From an uncultured Eubacteriales bacterium (lineage in GTDB: Bacteria; Bacillota; Clostridia; Oscillospirales; CAG-272), in the NCBI GenBank assembly GCA_934446285.1, contig CAKSEI010000001.1, positions 1 through 64,000 on the forward strand: a stretch of 64,000 nucleotides of DNA. Direction: 5' to 3'. Numbering within the stretch: the first letter of the stretch is position 1; every line of letters starts with the position of its first letter. The position numbers and the translations under genes were made by a program. The notes below the pieces were generated by a model. It ran no database searches. It had not been told where the DNA came from and worked only from the letters and a program-made list of their open reading frames with translations. This document shows, piece after piece, positions 53,042-61,917 of the stretch.

Positions 53042-54418
53042 ATGCCGAGTACATTCAGGGGCGGTATTCACCCGGAGGGATATAAAAACGCGCGGCACTC
53101 GCAGATAAGGCGTATGCCGGCGGGTGCGAGGCTGACCATTCCCCTGCTTCAGGGCGAGGGCGCGGAGGCACTGCCGACGGTCACGGTCGGTCAGAGCGTC
53201 ACTATGGGTCAGGTCATAGCCGACGTGCCGCGAGGTGCGCTCGGATGTCCCGTCCACGCGAGCGTCTCGGGCGTCGTCTCGGGGCTTACGGAGTACATCG
53301 ACCCGCTCGGCAGGAAAACCGCCGCAATAGAAATAGACAACGACGGGAAGTATACCCCCTGTCCCGATAACGAACCGTATACCGCCTCTCTTGCCGAGGC
53401 TTCTCCAGAGAGTATAGCGGAGCTTATCCGCTGTGCGGGGATTGTCGGCATGGGCGGCGCGGGCTATCCGACCTACGCAAAGACACTTGACGCACGCGGC
53501 AAGGCAAGTCTGCTCGTAATCAACTGCGCGGAGAGCGAGCCTTTTCTCTCCTCCGACCACAGACTGCTCGTAGAGAACCCCGCCTCGGTAATAAACGGCG
53601 CGAAAATTCTCCTGCGTGCGACGGGGATAAAAAAGGCCTTTATAGCCATAGAGGACAACAAGCTCGACGCGGCGAACAAGCTCGAGGTTCTGCTCGCCGA
53701 TGACAGCATGATAAGCGTACGCGTGCTGCGCGCGAAATACCCTCAGGGAGACGAAAGGCGGCTTGTGGGCGTACTCACGGGCAGAGAAATACCGACAGGC
53801 GGCAATCCGACCGACGTCGGTTGCGTCGTTTACAATGCGCAGACCTGCGCTGCGGTATATAACGCATTCGCCCACGGCACTCCCGTCACATCGAGAATAG
53901 TGACGGTTGACGGGGACTGCATTTCATCCCCGCGCAACGTCCTCGTGCCAATCGGAACGCACATAGGCGAGCTTATTGCTTTCTGCGGCAAGCTGCGCCG
54001 CGACGCGAAAAAGATAATCCTCGGCGGACCTATGACGGGTACCGCCGTCGGAAACACCGACTTTCCCGTTACAAAGACCGTGTCCGGCGTCACCGTCCTA
54101 TCGGAAAAGCTCTGTCCCGAGATACCCGAGCACGCCGCATGCATACGCTGCGGCAGGTGCGTCGCGGCTTGTCCCGAGCACCTCATGCCCCTGTATCTCG
54201 CGCGCAGTGCAAAGGCGGGTGACCTGCGAGGATGCGAAAAATACCGTATATCCGCCTGCACGGAGTGCGGCAGCTGCACTTATATATGCCCCGGCGGCGT
54301 GCAGATTGTTTCTCTTATACACGGAGCAAAGGAAAAAATGAAGTCAGACGCTCGTGAAAAGAGCATATCCGACAATAAAGACAATGAAAATACGGAGGCA
54401 GAGAGCAATGGACAGTAA
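53042..54418 (+). CDS. rnfC: Electron transport complex subunit RnfC
   Basis: 458 aa. An N-terminal RnfC barrel-sandwich region (GGIHPEGYKN), an FMN/NADH-binding Complex1_51K-like domain (VGMGGAGYPTY near 137-147, NCAESEPFLSSD), a SLBB region, and two [4Fe-4S] sites (CIRCGRCVAACP, CTECGSCTYICP) near 365-420. It transfers electrons between NADH and ferredoxin through the Rnf complex. The ATG at 53042 follows GAGG and gives MPSTFRGGIHPE; upstream extension is repeat-derived. The gene overlaps rnfD by 11 bp. Confidence 0.95.
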   Translation: MPSTFRGGIHPEGYKNARHSQIRRMPAGARLTIPLLQGEGAEALPTVTVGQSVTMGQVIADVPRGALGCPVHASVSGVVSGLTEYIDPLGRKTAAIEIDNDGKYTPCPDNEPYTASLAEASPESIAELIRCAGIVGMGGAGYPTYAKTLDARGKASLLVINCAESEPFLSSDHRLLVENPASVINGAKILLRATGIKKAFIAIEDNKLDAANKLEVLLADDSMISVRVLRAKYPQGDERRLVGVLTGREIPTGGNPTDVGCVVYNAQTCAAVYNAFAHGTPVTSRIVTVDGDCISSPRNVLVPIGTHIGELIAFCGKLRRDAKKIILGGPMTGTAVGNTDFPVTKTVSGVTVLSEKLCPEIPEHAACIRCGRCVAACPEHLMPLYLARSAKAGDLRGCEKYRISACTECGSCTYICPGGVQIVSLIHGAKEKMKSDAREKSISDNKDNENTEAESNGQ

Positions 54419-55391
54419 AAAAACGCTCGCGGTAACACCCGCGCCGCATATACACTCCCAGGTGACCACCCCCGTAATAATGGGAGACATAATTATCGCT
54501 CTCGTCCCCGCACTAATCTGGGCTTGCTACGTTTTCGGGATGCGCGCGCTCTATCTCACGGTTATCAGCTGCGCATCGTGCGTGCTTTTTGAGGCGGCAT
54601 ATGAGCTTGTACTCAAAAAACCGCTGACCGTCTCCGACCTCTCCGCCGTCGTCACCGGTATGCTGCTCGCTCTCTGTATGCCCGTGACCGTGCCCGTATG
54701 GATGCTGCCCGCAGGCGCTTTTGTAGCCGTAGTAATAGTAAAGCAGCTCTTCGGCGGAATAGGAAAAAACATACTCAACCCCGCGCTCACCGCGCGTGCC
54801 CTGCTCCTTCTCCTGCCCGGCATTACCTATACGACTCCCGTAAAGGACCGCTTTAACGGTATACTCACGGGCAGCCTTGACGGGCTCGCGGCATCCACTC
54901 CGCTCACGGGTCTGCACGCAGGCAAACTGCCCTCGGATGAGTCGGGATATACGACCCTTGACCTCTTTATCGGCAACGTCCCCGGGGCTATGGGCGAGAT
55001 AAGCGCACTGCTGCTCATAATAGGCTTTATTTATCTGCTCTTCAGGCGGGTAGTGTCATGGCATATACCCGCCGCCTTTATCGGCACTGTCGCGCTGCTC
55101 ACTCTTGTTTTTCCGCGCTCGGGCGCGGCTGCCATACCGTTTATGGCGAGCGAGCTTTTCTCGGGGAGTCTCATGCTCGGCGCTCTCTTTATGGCGACCG
55201 ACTGCGTGACAAGCCCGATAACCGACACGGGCAAGCTGATATACGGATGTCTGTGCGGCGTCTTTACCGTACTTTTCCGCTATTTTCTGCCGAGCGGCGA
55301 GGGCGTGCCGTATGCGATACTGCTCATGAATGCCCTCTCCTATTTCGCACCGCGCATTCCGCTGAAAATGCCCGAAAAAAAGAAAAAATGA
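54408..55391 (+). CDS. rnfD: Electron transport complex subunit RnfD
   Basis: 327 aa, eight to ten TMs. The start is MDSKKTLAVTPAPHIHSQ, then GGIGKNILNPALTARALLLL, and LDGLAASTPLTG near the position of the covalent FMN threonine (DGATSATPL type in characterised RnfD). It is the membrane FMN subunit. GGAGG precedes the ATG at 54408. A strong terminator follows, so rnfG, rnfE, rnfA and rnfB are not part of this transcript. Confidence 0.94.
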   Translation: MDSKKTLAVTPAPHIHSQVTTPVIMGDIIIALVPALIWACYVFGMRALYLTVISCASCVLFEAAYELVLKKPLTVSDLSAVVTGMLLALCMPVTVPVWMLPAGAFVAVVIVKQLFGGIGKNILNPALTARALLLLLPGITYTTPVKDRFNGILTGSLDGLAASTPLTGLHAGKLPSDESGYTTLDLFIGNVPGAMGEISALLLIIGFIYLLFRRVVSWHIPAAFIGTVALLTLVFPRSGAAAIPFMASELFSGSLMLGALFMATDCVTSPITDTGKLIYGCLCGVFTVLFRYFLPSGEGVPYAILLMNALSYFAPRIPLKMPEKKKK

Positions 55392-55404
55392 AGCTTTCAC
55401 TTGT

Positions 55405-55429
55405 GCGCGCCGCCTGTCGGCGCGCTTTT
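55405..55429 (+). terminator. Terminator of rnfCD
   Basis: GCGCGCCG-cctgt-CGGCGCGC followed by TTTTCTTT, 13 bp after the rnfD stop. Confidence 0.9.
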
Positions 55430-55469
55430 CTTTATATGCGAATGATTTTTACCGATTTGAGCAAAAATA

Positions 55470-55498
55470 TTGATTTTTGTTTTAACGGGTGTTATAAT
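55470..55498 (+). promoter_or_regulatory. Promoter of typA
   Basis: TTGATT (55470-55475), 17-bp spacer, TATAAT (55493-55498). Confidence 0.7.
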
Positions 55499-55546
55499 AA
55501 AGAGTAATTAACAAATAACAGAAATGAAAAGAACAAGAGGTTTGTT

Positions 55547-57382
55547 TTGATAAGAGAGGATTTAAGAAATATCGCCATCATAGCCCACGTCGACCACGGC
55601 AAGACGACGCTCGTCGACGAAATGCTCAAGCAGGGCGGAGTTTACCGCGAAAACCAGGCAACGACCGAGCGCGTAATGGACTCGGGCGACCTTGAGAGAG
55701 AGCGCGGAATTACCATTCTCGCGAAAAATACCGCGGTACACTATAAGGATGTAAAAATAAATATCATCGACACCCCCGGTCACGCCGACTTCGGCGGGGA
55801 GGTCGAGCGCATACTCAAGATGGTCAACGGCGTTCTCCTGCTCGTCGACGCAGCGGAGGGTCCTATGCCGCAGACACGCTTCGTGCTCCAGCGCGCTCTT
55901 GAATTAAATCACAGGGTCATAGTCGTAATAAATAAAATAGACAAGCCGGACGCACGCCTCGAGGAGGTCGAGGAGGAGGTTCTCGAATTGCTCATGGACC
56001 TTGACGCGACGGACGAACAGCTTGACTCACCCATGATATTCTGCTCGGGAAGAGCCGGCACGGCATCGCTCTCCCCTTATGAGCAGGGCACGGACCTGAA
56101 GCCGCTTTTCGATACTATTCTTGAGTATATCCCCGCGCCGTCGGGCGACGAGAATGCTCCGCTGCAGGTTCTTGTTTCTTCCATAGATTATAATGAGTAC
56201 GTCGGCAGAATAGGCATCGGCAGAATTGAAAACGGAAAAATGACCGTAGGCGAGCAGGTGGTCATCACAAACTACCATGACGAAACAAAGAAAAAGAGGA
56301 CGAAAATAGTCTCCCTCGAGCAGTTCACGGGACTCGGCAGGACGCCGGTCACCGAGGCGTACCCCGGAGACATAGTAGCTTTCTCGGGTGCTGAGGACAT
56401 AACGATAGGCGATACCGTATGTTCACCCGAAGCTCCCGCGCCGCTTTCGTTCGTCAAGATAACAGAGCCGACCCTCGAGATGACATTCTCGGTAAACGAC
56501 TCTCCGTTTGCGGGCAGGGAGGGTAAGTTCGTCACATCGCGCCAGATACGCGCACGCCTTTACAGCGAGCTTTTAAAGGATGTTTCGCTGCGCGTTGAGG
56601 ACGGCGAAACGACCGACTCCTTCCGCGTATCGGGCAGAGGCGAGATGCACCTCTCAATACTCATAGAGACTATGCGCCGCGAGGGATATGAGCTTGCGGT
56701 GAGCACGCCAAAGGTCATTATGAAGGAGATAGACGGCGTGACATGCGAGCCTATCGAGCGCGTGCAGATAGATGTCCCGGACGGCAGCAGCGGTTCGGTC
56801 ATAGAGAAGATGAGCGCACGCAAGGGCGAATTTCTCGATATGGTGTCGCACAACGGCAGAACGCGCATTGAATTCAGCATTCCGTCCCGCTGCCTCATAG
56901 GCTACCGCTCGGAATTTATGACAGACACGCGCGGCGAGGGTATAATCAATACTATTTTCGACGGATACAAGCCTTATAAGGGTGAGATAACCCGCCGTTT
57001 CACAGGCTCTCTCATAGCGTCCGAGACGGGCGAGTCCACGTCCTACGGACTTTACAATACGCAGGAGCGCGGCGAAATGTTTATCGGCGTGCAGACACCG
57101 GTATACGAGGGTATGATAGTAGGGCGTTCGCCCAAGCTCGGCGATATCGCCGTAAACGTATGCAAGAAAAAGCATCTGACCGCGGTTCGCTCCACGGGCG
57201 CTGACGAAAAGCTGCTGCTCACGCCTCCGGTTATATTCTCACTTGAAGAGGCAATAGAATTCATCGCCGACGACGAGCTTATTGAGGTCACGCCGAAGAG
57301 CATCCGTCTGCGTAAAAAAATCCTCGACAACTCCCTGCGCCTCAAGGACCAGGCAAAGCGCAAGGAAGCCGCGGGAAAGTAA
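55547..57382 (+). CDS. typA: Ribosome-associated GTPase TypA/BipA
   Basis: 611 aa, full length. G1 [16 protein letters not shown]3 [15 protein letters not shown]4 NKIDKPDAR; the EF-G-like domains and the TypA-specific C-terminal domain (from about 480) are present. It helps 50S assembly and stress or cold adaptation. The start is TTG at 55547, preceded by AGAGG; the protein begins [14 protein letters not shown], in line with the family. Confidence 0.96.
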   Translation: MIREDLRNIAIIAHVDHGKTTLVDEMLKQGGVYRENQATTERVMDSGDLERERGITILAKNTAVHYKDVKINIIDTPGHADFGGEVERILKMVNGVLLLVDAAEGPMPQTRFVLQRALELNHRVIVVINKIDKPDARLEEVEEEVLELLMDLDATDEQLDSPMIFCSGRAGTASLSPYEQGTDLKPLFDTILEYIPAPSGDENAPLQVLVSSIDYNEYVGRIGIGRIENGKMTVGEQVVITNYHDETKKKRTKIVSLEQFTGLGRTPVTEAYPGDIVAFSGAEDITIGDTVCSPEAPAPLSFVKITEPTLEMTFSVNDSPFAGREGKFVTSRQIRARLYSELLKDVSLRVEDGETTDSFRVSGRGEMHLSILIETMRREGYELAVSTPKVIMKEIDGVTCEPIERVQIDVPDGSSGSVIEKMSARKGEFLDMVSHNGRTRIEFSIPSRCLIGYRSEFMTDTRGEGIINTIFDGYKPYKGEITRRFTGSLIASETGESTSYGLYNTQERGEMFIGVQTPVYEGMIVGRSPKLGDIAVNVCKKKHLTAVRSTGADEKLLLTPPVIFSLEEAIEFIADDELIEVTPKSIRLRKKILDNSLRLKDQAKRKEAAGK

Positions 57383-57410
57383 GAAAATATGCAGAAATGA
57401 TTATTCAAAG

Positions 57411-57449
57411 CAATGCCTCCGTCACGAATTTGTCGTGACGGAGGCATTG
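57411..57449. terminator. Perfect 17-bp inverted repeat between typA and a convergent gene
   Basis: CAATGCCTCCGTCACGA-atttg-TCGTGACGGAGGCATTG. There is no T-run, but the stem is placed to end both typA and the minus-strand 87-aa gene. The arm resembles the CCTCCGTCACGG core of repeat family B. Confidence 0.7.
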
Positions 57450-57494
57450 TCATAAAGAAACGGCTTTTACAGAACGTCAGCGTACCGTACCGCC

Positions 57495-57758
57495 TTACTC
57501 GGATTTCGCCGAGGCTTTCTCCTGCGTCTTTTTGCGCGCCCTCCTTCTGCATGAGATAACCTCGATTACCTTAAGCACGGCGGCAATCAAATACATCGCG
57601 CCGTTTATGTAAAGATATGATTTATATACCACGTGTATGGCTTCAAGCGAAAGAGAAAACGGCACTCCCATCTCCGGATGGCATATCGCATAGTAGAAGA
57701 ATGTTATGCCTACGGCAGACATCGCAAATCCGATTTTTAAGAAAATTTTCGACTTCAT
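57495..57758 (-). CDS. Small two-TM membrane protein
   Basis: 87 aa. TMs at about 6-24 and 48-68; the C terminus is basic (RRRARKK). No family was recognised. GGAGAGGGAG lies before the ATG, and a good promoter lies upstream, so the gene is probably real. It faces typA. Confidence 0.6.
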   Translation of the reverse strand: MKSKIFLKIGFAMSAVGITFFYYAICHPEMGVPFSLSLEAIHVVYKSYLYINGAMYLIAAVLKVIEVISCRRRARKKTQEKASAKSE

Positions 57759-57845
57759 CGCTCCCTCTCCTTATGAGTACATATTTTATCCGTAAGCGCC
57801 GAAGTAAACCGAAAGGTGCTGTGTATTCAAACTGTTTCTATTATG

Positions 57846-57874
57846 ATAATAACATATCTTACTTCTTTTGTCAA
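57846..57874 (-). promoter_or_regulatory. Promoter of the 87-aa gene
   Basis: TTGACA (57869-57874) and TATTAT (57846-57851) on the minus strand, 17-bp spacer. Confidence 0.6.
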
Positions 57875-57967
57875 CATTATCCTCGACTGTCCTGCTGCGG
57901 CAGTAATTTTTTTATGTTCCCGCAAAAATACGCGGGAGAGTTTTATTTTTCAGGCACAAAAAACGGT

Positions 57968-57996
57968 TTGCGTTTCATCTCCGCTTGTGATATAAT
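57968..57996 (+). promoter_or_regulatory. Promoter of the rRNA methyltransferase gene
   Basis: TTGCGT (57968-57973), 17-bp spacer, TATAAT (57991-57996). Confidence 0.6.
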
Positions 57997-58032
57997 GATT
58001 TTACTTGATTTTAGTATACGGAGGCGCGGAGG

Positions 58033-58920
58033 ATGCACGGTCTGCCCGATTTTCTCAAAGAAAAACTGAATGAACAATACGGCGAGGCGCTGTGCGCCGT
58101 GATAGAGCGCGGCATGAGCGAGCGGCGCGTGACAAGCTTTCGCGTAAATACGCTTAAGGGCACGCCGGGGGACGTGGCGGAAATGCTGCGTACGGACGGG
58201 ATAGAATGCTCTCCCGCGCCGCTCGGAGACACGGCATTCGTGACCTCGTGCAGCGCACATGAAATTTCACGCACGCACGCTTATGAGTCGGGACTTATTT
58301 ATCTTCAGAGCCTGTCGTCAATGCTGCCCGTGATGTTTCTCGGCGCGCAGGCGGGTGAAGACATACTCGATATGGCGGCCTCTCCCGGCGGCAAGACCTC
58401 GCAGATTGCGGCTGTGACCGGCGGGAAAGCGTGCATTACCGCGTGCGAAAAAAATGCCGTTCGGTTTGAGCGGCTGAAATTCAACATGCAGCGTCAGGGG
58501 GTGGGCAGGGTTTCGCTCATTCACAAGGACGCATGCGCGCTTGATAAAATGTTTGTTTTTGATAGAATACTGCTCGATGCGCCGTGCAGCGGCAGCGGAA
58601 CGCTCGAGCTTTGGCGGGACGAGCCGCCGGCAATCTCCGAGGAGCTTGTCACACGCTCGGTGAAAACACAGCGGCGCATGTTAAGCTGCGCGCTTGACCG
58701 CCTGAAGAGCGGGCATGAAATGATATACTCAACCTGCTCTCTGCTGCATGAGGAAAATGAGGATGCCGTAAGGTCGGTACTCTCCCGTGCGCAGATAATC
58801 CCGCTCGAAGCGCCCGAATATCTGCCTCTGCTGCCGTCGGCGACGGGCGGTTGCATCACGGTAGCGCCGTCAGAGATGTACGAGGGCTTTTTCATCGCAA
58901 AGCTGCGAAAAAAGGGATAA
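58033..58920 (+). CDS. RsmB/RsmF-type (NOL1/NOP2/Sun) RNA cytosine-5 methyltransferase
   Basis: 295 aa. SAM-binding DMAASPGGKTSQIAA, catalytic LLDAPCSGSGTLE and YSTCSLLHEENE (the two cysteines of the m5C mechanism), and the N-terminal RNA-binding segment SFRVNTLK. It methylates a cytosine in rRNA or tRNA. At 295 aa it lacks the C-terminal PUA-like domain of RsmF, so it is the short form common in Firmicutes; the target is not certain. GGAGG precedes the ATG at 58033. Confidence 0.9.
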   Translation: MHGLPDFLKEKLNEQYGEALCAVIERGMSERRVTSFRVNTLKGTPGDVAEMLRTDGIECSPAPLGDTAFVTSCSAHEISRTHAYESGLIYLQSLSSMLPVMFLGAQAGEDILDMAASPGGKTSQIAAVTGGKACITACEKNAVRFERLKFNMQRQGVGRVSLIHKDACALDKMFVFDRILLDAPCSGSGTLELWRDEPPAISEELVTRSVKTQRRMLSCALDRLKSGHEMIYSTCSLLHEENEDAVRSVLSRAQIIPLEAPEYLPLLPSATGGCITVAPSEMYEGFFIAKLRKKG

Positions 58921-58938
58921 CACGGAAACGCCGTCGGT

Positions 58939-58981
58939 GCACAAAGGAGAAGCTCTCGCGCAGAGAGCTTCTCCTTTGTGC
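58939..58981. terminator. Bidirectional terminator between the methyltransferase and repressor genes
   Basis: GCACAAAGGAGAAGCTCTC-gcgca-GAGAGCTTCTCCTTTGTGC, a perfect 19-bp stem between convergent genes. Its core resembles the GGAGAAACCCTC hairpin of family A. Confidence 0.85.
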
Positions 58982-59002
58982 CTTCGTATAGTAAATGCCG
59001 CC

Positions 59003-59641
59003 TTATTTTATATTACTGCGGAATGCAACGGCTTTGCCTATTATGCGTATCTTCTCAAGCTCCCGCCCGACGAAAACGAACGGCTCATATTTAGGATTTT
59101 CCGCCTGCAAAACAAGCTTTCCCGACTCGGGATAGTAATACACCCTCTTGAGCGTTGCCTCGTCGCCTATTATCACCGCCGCAATATCGCCGTTGTCAAC
59201 CGCGTTCTGCGAACGGCAAAATACCATATCTCCGTCGTATATCCGCGCGCCCGTCATGCTGTCCCCGCTTGCCCTTAAGCAAAAGTCCGCACCGATATCC
59301 TCTCCGCAATCCACGTAATCTCCGCGCGTCTCGTCCGCAAATATCGGCTCTCCGCACGCTACCGTGCCGAGCAGCGGAACACGCTTTGTCCGTATCGGCA
59401 GAATATTCGGAAACTCCGCTATATTGCTCTCCGCCGACAGCCTCTCCGCTCCCGTCAGATAGTTCATATCCACTCCGAATATCTCCGCCGCCGCCGTCAG
59501 CGTTCCTATCCCCGGCTCGCGCTCGCCGCGCTCATACATATTTACACTGCTCTTGCTTATCTTCAGCCTGTCCGCGAGCGCCTGCTGCGACATTCCCGCG
59601 CTCAGACGCAGTGCGCGCAGCCTTTCGTTAAATTTCGCCAT
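59003..59641 (-). CDS. XRE-family S24/LexA-like self-cleaving repressor
   Basis: 212 aa. An N-terminal HTH_3 DNA-binding domain (about 5-60, SQQALADRLKISKSSVNMYE) is joined to an S24 peptidase domain with cleavage region VACGEP (94-99, Cys-Gly instead of the usual Ala-Gly), catalytic Ser128 (SGDSM) and Lys165. Such proteins self-cleave when RecA is activated and release SOS-type genes. It is divergent from the Y-family polymerase gene, and three matching operators lie between them, one inside its own promoter. GGAGAAGG precedes the ATG. Confidence 0.92.
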   Translation of the reverse strand: MAKFNERLRALRLSAGMSQQALADRLKISKSSVNMYERGEREPGIGTLTAAAEIFGVDMNYLTGAERLSAESNIAEFPNILPIRTKRVPLLGTVACGEPIFADETRGDYVDCGEDIGADFCLRASGDSMTGARIYDGDMVFCRSQNAVDNGDIAAVIIGDEATLKRVYYYPESGKLVLQAENPKYEPFVFVGRELEKIRIIGKAVAFRSNIK

Positions 59642-59685
59642 AACCTTCTCCGTCCCGTATATGTCCCATAAATTCTTTCCACTAC

Positions 59686-59714
59686 ATTATACACTATATG
59701 TGTTCAGCTTGCAA
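59686..59714 (-). promoter_or_regulatory. Promoter of the S24 repressor
   Basis: TTGCAA (59709-59714) and TATAAT (59686-59691) on the minus strand, 17-bp spacer; operator 1 fills the spacer. Confidence 0.7.
59689..59705. promoter_or_regulatory. Operator 1 of the divergent SOS-like cassette
   Basis: ATACACTATATGTGTTC, matching operators 2 and 3 (consensus RTRCACWAWRWGTGYTC), positioned over the repressor promoter. Confidence 0.65.
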
Positions 59715-59722
59715 TTGTCATG

Positions 59723-59739
59723 GTGCACAAAGAGTGCTC
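59723..59739. promoter_or_regulatory. Operator 2 of the divergent SOS-like cassette
   Basis: GTGCACAAAGAGTGCTC, between the two promoters. Confidence 0.65.
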
Positions 59740-59771
59740 TTTTCGGCAAAGAAATTTGTATTTTCGTGCTA

Positions 59772-59800
59772 TTGCGCCGTGCCGGACAGAGTTGTATAAT
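59772..59800 (+). promoter_or_regulatory. Promoter of the Y-family polymerase gene
   Basis: TTGCGC (59772-59777), 17-bp spacer, TATAAT (59795-59800). Confidence 0.65.
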
Positions 59801-59804
59801 ATAT

Positions 59805-59821
59805 GTGCACTAAATGTGCTC
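59805..59821. promoter_or_regulatory. Operator 3 of the divergent SOS-like cassette
   Basis: GTGCACTAAATGTGCTC, starting five bases after the polymerase -10 box, where binding would block transcription. Confidence 0.7.
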
Positions 59822-59838
59822 GGAAGGAATGATGCATA

Positions 59839-61332
59839 ATGCCGAAGGAAAAACAATATATCGCGATAGATTTGAAGTCATTTTACGCATCGGTCGAATG
59901 CGTGGAACGCGGACTTAACCCGCTGAAAACAAACCTCGTCGTAGCCGACAGGACACGCACGGAAAAGACCGTATGCCTTGCCGTGACGCCCGCTCTCAAG
60001 GCTTACGGCATATCCGGCAGAGCAAGACTTTTTGAGGTAACTGAGACCGTGAAAAGAATAAACCGCGAGCGGGCACGCCGATGCCCCGGCAGCTTTCTCT
60101 GCGGCAGCTCGACGGACAGTGACGAGCTTTCGCGTGACCCCGCTCTTGCGCTTGATTTTATTGTCGCTCCGCCGCGCATGTCGCTTTATATGGAGGTAAG
60201 CGCGCGCGTATACAGGATTTATCTTAAGTATTTTTCGCCGCAGGATATACATGTTTACTCGGTCGACGAGGTATTTATCGACTGCACGCCTTATCTCGGG
60301 CTTTACGGGGACGCGCAGACGCTCACACGGCGCATAATAGGCGATATTTTAGCTTCGACGGGCATTACCGCGACGGCGGGGATAGGCACTAACCTTTATC
60401 TATGCAAAATAGCCATGGATATCGAGGCAAAGAAAATGCAGCCCGATGAAAACGGTGTGCGCATAGCGGTACTCGACGAGCGCAGCTATCGCGAGCGCCT
60501 TTGGGAGCACCGCCCGCTCACCGACTTTTGGCGGATAGGTGCGGGCAGCCGCCGCAGACTCGAATCGCACGGGATGTACACCATGGGAGATGTGGCACGC
60601 TGCTCTCTCGGCAACGAGGAGCTGCTTTATCGACTCTTCGGAGTAAATGCCGAGCTGCTTATAGACCATGCCTGGGGGTGCGAAAGCTGCACCGTTGAGG
60701 ATATAAAAAATTATCGCCCGCAAACACACAGTATGAGCACCTCTCAGGTGCTCAAATGTCCGTACGGTAAGACGGACGGCGAGCTGATAATCCGCGAAAT
60801 GACCGACTCGCTTGTGCTTGACGCGGTGCGGCGCAGGGTCAAGACAAGCCTCATAACTCTCGATATCGGTTACGACGTATCAAACGACCGCACGGAGTAC
60901 GCCTGCAGCGCAAGAGACAGATACGGCAGGGCAGTACCGCCGCCGTCGCATGTCTCGGTAAACTTCGGAAAACACACATCGTCGTCGGCACTTATTATAT
61001 CGGCGGCGGTAGAGGCTTACCGACGGACGGCAAAGGACGGGCTGCTCGTGCGCAGGCTGACCGTTTCGCTGTGTCTGCTCGCCGACGAGAGAAATGTGGA
61101 AAAAGCCGAGGCACAGACAGCGGAACAGCTCGATATGTTCACTGACTACAGCGAGCGCGACAGGAGGCGTGAGGAGGAAAAAGCGGCTCTCGAACGCGAG
61201 CGGAGGTGGCAGCTCGCCCGCCTCTCCGTGCGCGACAGATACGGAAAAGCAATGCTGCTGCGCGGCTGCGACGGGCTGCCCGCGGCAACCGCGCGTGAGC
61301 GATGCGCGCAGATAGGAGGACACCGTGCCTGA
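59839..61332 (+). CDS. Y-family DNA polymerase (UmuC/DinB type)
   Basis: 497 aa. Palm motifs AIDLKSFYASVE (9-20, D11) and YSVDEVFID (140-148, D143 E144), then thumb and little-finger domains. A beta-clamp-binding motif, EQLDMF, lies at 429-434, followed by a charged C-terminal extension. It copies damaged templates and is error-prone. The length and the YolD partner are like UvrX/YqjW-type enzymes of Firmicutes. A repressor-controlled promoter lies upstream. It overlaps the yolD-like gene by 8 bp. Confidence 0.93.
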   Translation: MPKEKQYIAIDLKSFYASVECVERGLNPLKTNLVVADRTRTEKTVCLAVTPALKAYGISGRARLFEVTETVKRINRERARRCPGSFLCGSSTDSDELSRDPALALDFIVAPPRMSLYMEVSARVYRIYLKYFSPQDIHVYSVDEVFIDCTPYLGLYGDAQTLTRRIIGDILASTGITATAGIGTNLYLCKIAMDIEAKKMQPDENGVRIAVLDERSYRERLWEHRPLTDFWRIGAGSRRRLESHGMYTMGDVARCSLGNEELLYRLFGVNAELLIDHAWGCESCTVEDIKNYRPQTHSMSTSQVLKCPYGKTDGELIIREMTDSLVLDAVRRRVKTSLITLDIGYDVSNDRTEYACSARDRYGRAVPPPSHVSVNFGKHTSSSALIISAAVEAYRRTAKDGLLVRRLTVSLCLLADERNVEKAEAQTAEQLDMFTDYSERDRRREEEKAALERERRWQLARLSVRDRYGKAMLLRGCDGLPAATARERCAQIGGHRA

Positions 61333-61525
61333 GAACAGAGCTCCGCATAACTATACGGCGAAAAAGTCCGACAGCTCATACTCGGATATAATCGATCAGC
61401 CGCGCCCGATGACAAACAGGCGCCGCATGACGCGCGAGGCAAGAGCCGCGCAATTTGCGGCATTCGCCGCCCTTACGGGTTTTGACGATGTAATAGAAAG
61501 AGAGAATGACACGAGCCCTTTGTAA
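61325..61525 (+). CDS. YolD-like protein
   Basis: 66 aa. The core RRRMTREARAAQFAAFAALTGFDDVIE (about 32-58) is the YolD-like family signature. The start is GTG at 61325, six nt after AGGAGG. YolD-like proteins are typically encoded next to UmuC-type polymerases and have been suggested to act as their partner or UmuD substitute; that role here is by association. Confidence 0.88.
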   Translation: MPENRAPHNYTAKKSDSSYSDIIDQPRPMTNRRRMTREARAAQFAAFAALTGFDDVIERENDTSPL

Positions 61526-61526
61526 G

Positions 61527-61609
61527 CCCGGGCAGCTTTTTGCAAGCTTTTCGTGAAAAGCCCGGCAAAAGCTTTTGTATATGGAACGCTCTCGCCTGCC
61601 CTCTTATTT
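61527..61609. repeat. Short family A modules downstream of yolD
   Basis: A gggcagctttttgcaagctt/ttcgtgaaaagcccggc palindromic region and 'aaaagcttttgtatatgg'. Confidence 0.5.
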
Positions 61610-61915
61610 GAAGTTTTTGCGCAGCTTTTTTGAGAAAAGCTGCCGGATTTTAAAGGCAGCGCCTTTAATCGCCGCCGGTCGCTTTCCCCTCGAAAAGCGA
61701 CACAAAAGCTTTTGCAGACGCATGATATCTTAACAAGCGAAAAGCCTTAGTATACCCCTGTTTTTTTGAAGTTTTTGCCGAGCTTTTTCGGAAAAGCTCG
61801 TGAATTTCGCGCCGTAGGCGTGAAAGAGGAGAAACCCTCGCCGAGGGTTTCTCCTTGACTTTGTTTACGAACAAACATTGCCGCTTTTCGGGGGAAAGCT
61901 GCTGAAAAGCTGCCG
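61610..61915 (+). repeat. Composite hairpin element family A, long copy 3
   Basis: Nearly the same as 30363-30660 in sequence and module order, including 'gcagacgcatgatatct', 'agtatacccctg' followed by a T-run, and the GGAGAAACCCTCG hairpin. It lies between convergent genes, yolD and the interrupted gene at 61918. Confidence 0.8.
61828..61854. terminator. Terminator hairpin within repeat copy 3
   Basis: GGAGAAACCCTCG-c-CGAGGGTTTCTCC; on the minus strand TCTTTC follows. Probable bidirectional terminator for the convergent genes. Confidence 0.6.
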
Positions 61916-61917
61916 GA

